Origin: Variovorax paradoxus NBRC 15149
GTDB taxonomy: Bacteria > Pseudomonadota > Gammaproteobacteria > Burkholderiales > Burkholderiaceae_C
DNA length: 64,000 nt
Reading direction: 5' to 3'
Assembly (NCBI RefSeq): GCF_001591365.1
Contig: NZ_BCUT01000005.1
Span: forward strand, 434,001-498,000
Position numbers and translations under genes: made by a program
Shown here: positions 62,787 to 64,000 of the stretch, piece after piece
How the letters are laid out: each line of letters begins with the position of its first letter
Position numbering within the stretch: position 1 is the stretch's first letter
Notes under the pieces: generated by a model
The model's input: only the letters and a program-made list of their open reading frames with translations
The model's database searches: none
What the model was told of the DNA's origin: nothing

Positions 62787-63287
62787 ATGAACAATATTCG
62801 CCGAACAACCATCGCCATGCCGTTTTCGCGCGCATGGCTCGCCGTGCTGCTGGCCGGCGCCGCGCTGACCCTCGCCGCCTGCGACAACGCGGGCAACCGC
62901 ACCGCGGGCGAGAAGCTCGACAGCGCCATCGCAAAGACCGAGAAGGCGGCCGACACGGCCGCCGCCAAGACCGCGGAGGCCCTGAAGGAAGCGAAGGCGA
63001 AGATCGACGCCTCCGGCACCGCCGCCGAGGTGAAGGACGCCGCAAAGAACGCCGGCGCGGCCGTGAGCGCCACGGTGGACGATGCCGCGATCACCGCGTC
63101 GGTGTCCGCGGGCCTCGCCAAGGATCCGGACCTGAGCGCGATCAAGATCGACGTCGACACCAAGGGCGGCGTCGTGAGCCTGAAGGGCCCCGCACCCACG
63201 GCCGCCGCCAAGGCGCGCGCCGAGGAGATCGCCAAGGGCGTGCAGGGCGTGACCTCGGTGAACAACCAGCTCGAGGTCAGAAGCTGA
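62787..63287 (+). CDS. BON-domain lipoprotein
   Basis: The product is 166 residues. The signal peptide ends with a lipobox (TLAAC, Cys about residue 32), so it is probably anchored in the envelope. An Ala/Lys/Glu-rich helical stretch (about 45-95) follows. One BON domain is at about 97-166 (ITASVSAGLAKDPDLSAIKI, then GVTSVNNQLEV). BON proteins bind phospholipid or support outer-membrane integrity and are often stress-induced. GGAGG lies before the ATG. A strong terminator follows. Confidence 0.93.
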   Translation: MNNIRRTTIAMPFSRAWLAVLLAGAALTLAACDNAGNRTAGEKLDSAIAKTEKAADTAAAKTAEALKEAKAKIDASGTAAEVKDAAKNAGAAVSATVDDAAITASVSAGLAKDPDLSAIKIDVDTKGGVVSLKGPAPTAAAKARAEEIAKGVQGVTSVNNQLEVRS

Positions 63288-63305
63288 CCGTTTCCCTTGC
63301 CCAGC

Positions 63306-63332
63306 AAAAAGCCCGGTTCGTCCGGGCTTTTT
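63306..63332. terminator. Bidirectional intrinsic terminator
   Basis: AAAAAGCCCGG (63306-63316) and CCGGGCTTTTT (63322-63332) form an 11-base stem with a 5-base loop. T runs lie on the exit side of each strand. It ends the BON-gene transcript (plus) and the ferritin-like transcript (minus), which converge here. Confidence 0.92.
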
Positions 63333-63370
63333 AATGGGAGAGAGGGCTGTTGCGGCCTCAGGAATCGCGC

Positions 63371-63931
63371 TCAGTGGCCGAGCCAGTCCTTGAGCTCGTC
63401 CGCGTGCTCTTCCTCGTCGGAAAGAATGTCTTCCAGCATGCGGCGGGTGGTCGGGTCCTTGTCGCCGATCAGCGCGATCATCTGCCGGTACGTTTCCACC
63501 GCGATGCGCTCGGCCACGAGGTTGGCGCGCACCATGGCCTGCAGGTCGGTGGATTCGTCGTAGCTCGCGTGGCTGCGGTCGAGCAGGTGCGTCGGCGCGA
63601 AGTCCGGCTCCCCGCCCAGCTGGACGATGCGTTCCGCGATGCGGTCGGCATGGGCCGATTCCTGGTTGGCGTGCACCATGAATTCCTCGGCGATCTTGGG
63701 CGACGACACGCCGTTGGCGGTGAAATAGTGGCGCTTGTAGCGCAGCACGCAAACCAGTTCGGTGGCCAGCGCGTCGTTCAGCAGCTTGAGCACATCGTCG
63801 CGCCAGGGGCCGTAGCTCGGCGTGACCGCGCCTTCGTCGAGGCTCTTGGCGGCGGCGCCGATGGCCTGCTCGTCGAGCACCAGGCGCTGGTGTTGTGCCG
63901 CGCCCGTGGCGGTGGAAGCATTGGCATTCAT
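63371..63931 (-). CDS. Ferritin-like (bacterioferritin-type) protein
   Basis: The product is 186 residues. The four-helix ferritin fold is suggested by ALATELVCVLRYKRHYF (about 53-69), HANQESAHADRIAERIVQLG (about 87-106), ANLVAERIAVETYRQMI (about 135-151) and ILSDEEEHADELKDWL (about 169-184). Glu and His in these helices would bind a di-iron centre. It is longer at the N-terminus than classical bacterioferritin. Similar proteins are annotated as ferritin-like/DPS in Burkholderiales; whether it stores iron is not shown. Only 69 bases of its upstream region are in the window. Confidence 0.87.
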   Translation of the reverse strand: MNANASTATGAAQHQRLVLDEQAIGAAAKSLDEGAVTPSYGPWRDDVLKLLNDALATELVCVLRYKRHYFTANGVSSPKIAEEFMVHANQESAHADRIAERIVQLGGEPDFAPTHLLDRSHASYDESTDLQAMVRANLVAERIAVETYRQMIALIGDKDPTTRRMLEDILSDEEEHADELKDWLGH

Positions 63932-64000
63932 GGAGAATCCTTTCGTGGGCTGGTGTTTTTCTGCATCAACGTGTTGACGACGTCAGCCACGTCCGATGTC

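Noticed and set aside
63966..63977. TCAAC-GT-GTTGA inverted repeat upstream of the ferritin-like gene
   Set aside because: Short arms, and the rest of the promoter region lies beyond the window; it does not resemble a Fur or OxyR site well enough to call.

Overview
This window is a GC-rich, densely packed bacterial chromosome segment. It holds about 64 protein genes, many with 4-base ATGA or GTGA start/stop overlaps, and no tRNA, rRNA, insertion sequence or CRISPR array that I can see. The combination of FlhDC, FlhF/FlhG, FliA, a second FliK followed by a small FlhB-like gene, and a DUF3683-type FAD/Fe-S oxidoreductase points to a betaproteobacterium of the order Burkholderiales. The overall look is Comamonadaceae, most like Variovorax. 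That placement is inferred from gene content and style, not from a search.

Layout. (1) 1-9.05 kb, minus strand: fliF-G-H-I-J-K-L-M-N-O, the MS ring, C ring, export ATPase complex and hook-length control. The end of fliO is cut off by the window edge. (2) 9.35-14.95 kb, plus strand: fliE, then fliC behind a textbook sigma-28 promoter, then fliD, fliS, fliT, a second FliK-domain gene and a 97-residue FlhB C-terminal-domain homologue. (3) 15.1-25.1 kb, plus strand: the master regulator flhDC, motAB, and a chemotaxis set cheA - degenerate EAL/HDOD gene - cheR-D-B-Y-Z. No cheW and no receptor gene lie in this set. (4) 25.1-28.7 kb, plus strand: five accessory genes with no recognised link to motility. 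They encode a nucleotidyltransferase-like protein, a GNAT acetyltransferase, a VOC-fold protein, a secreted tandem-repeat protein with two CxPC motifs, and a polytopic membrane protein with conserved-looking His motifs. (5) 28.8-36.0 kb, minus strand: flhB-flhA-flhF-flhG-fliA. FlhF carries a very long C-terminal extension, and FlhG has lost the lysines of its P-loop.

(6) 36.1-38.5 kb: a large MscS-family channel. (7) 38.6-43.6 kb, minus strand: ugpB-A-E-C-Q, uptake and hydrolysis of glycerophosphodiesters, with strong stem-loops after ugpB. (8) 43.8-45.1 kb: serA. (9) 45.3-56.6 kb, plus strand: the FAD/Fe-S oxidoreductase, a HIT protein, a DUF971 protein, ubiE, a Tim44-like protein, ubiJ, ubiB, a sodium:solute symporter, an FmdB zinc ribbon and a DUF502 membrane protein. 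(10) 56.7-64 kb: aspS, nudB, an endonuclease/exonuclease/phosphatase, folE, a single-domain BLUF photoreceptor, an EamA transporter, a DUF429 protein, a BON-domain lipoprotein and, on the minus strand, a ferritin-like protein.

How it works together. FlhDC should activate the basal-body, export and fliA operons. FliA then reads the sigma-28 promoter before fliC. The Che proteins feed phospho-CheY to the FliM N-terminus (CheY-binding motif present), and CheZ removes the phosphate. FlhF and a probably non-ATPase FlhG may set flagellar position or number. In the second half, ubiE-J-B serve ubiquinone synthesis, and nudB and folE serve folate/pterin synthesis. The least explained items are the secreted CxPC protein with its translationally coupled membrane partner, the FlhF extension, the degenerate FlhG and the BLUF protein just behind folE.
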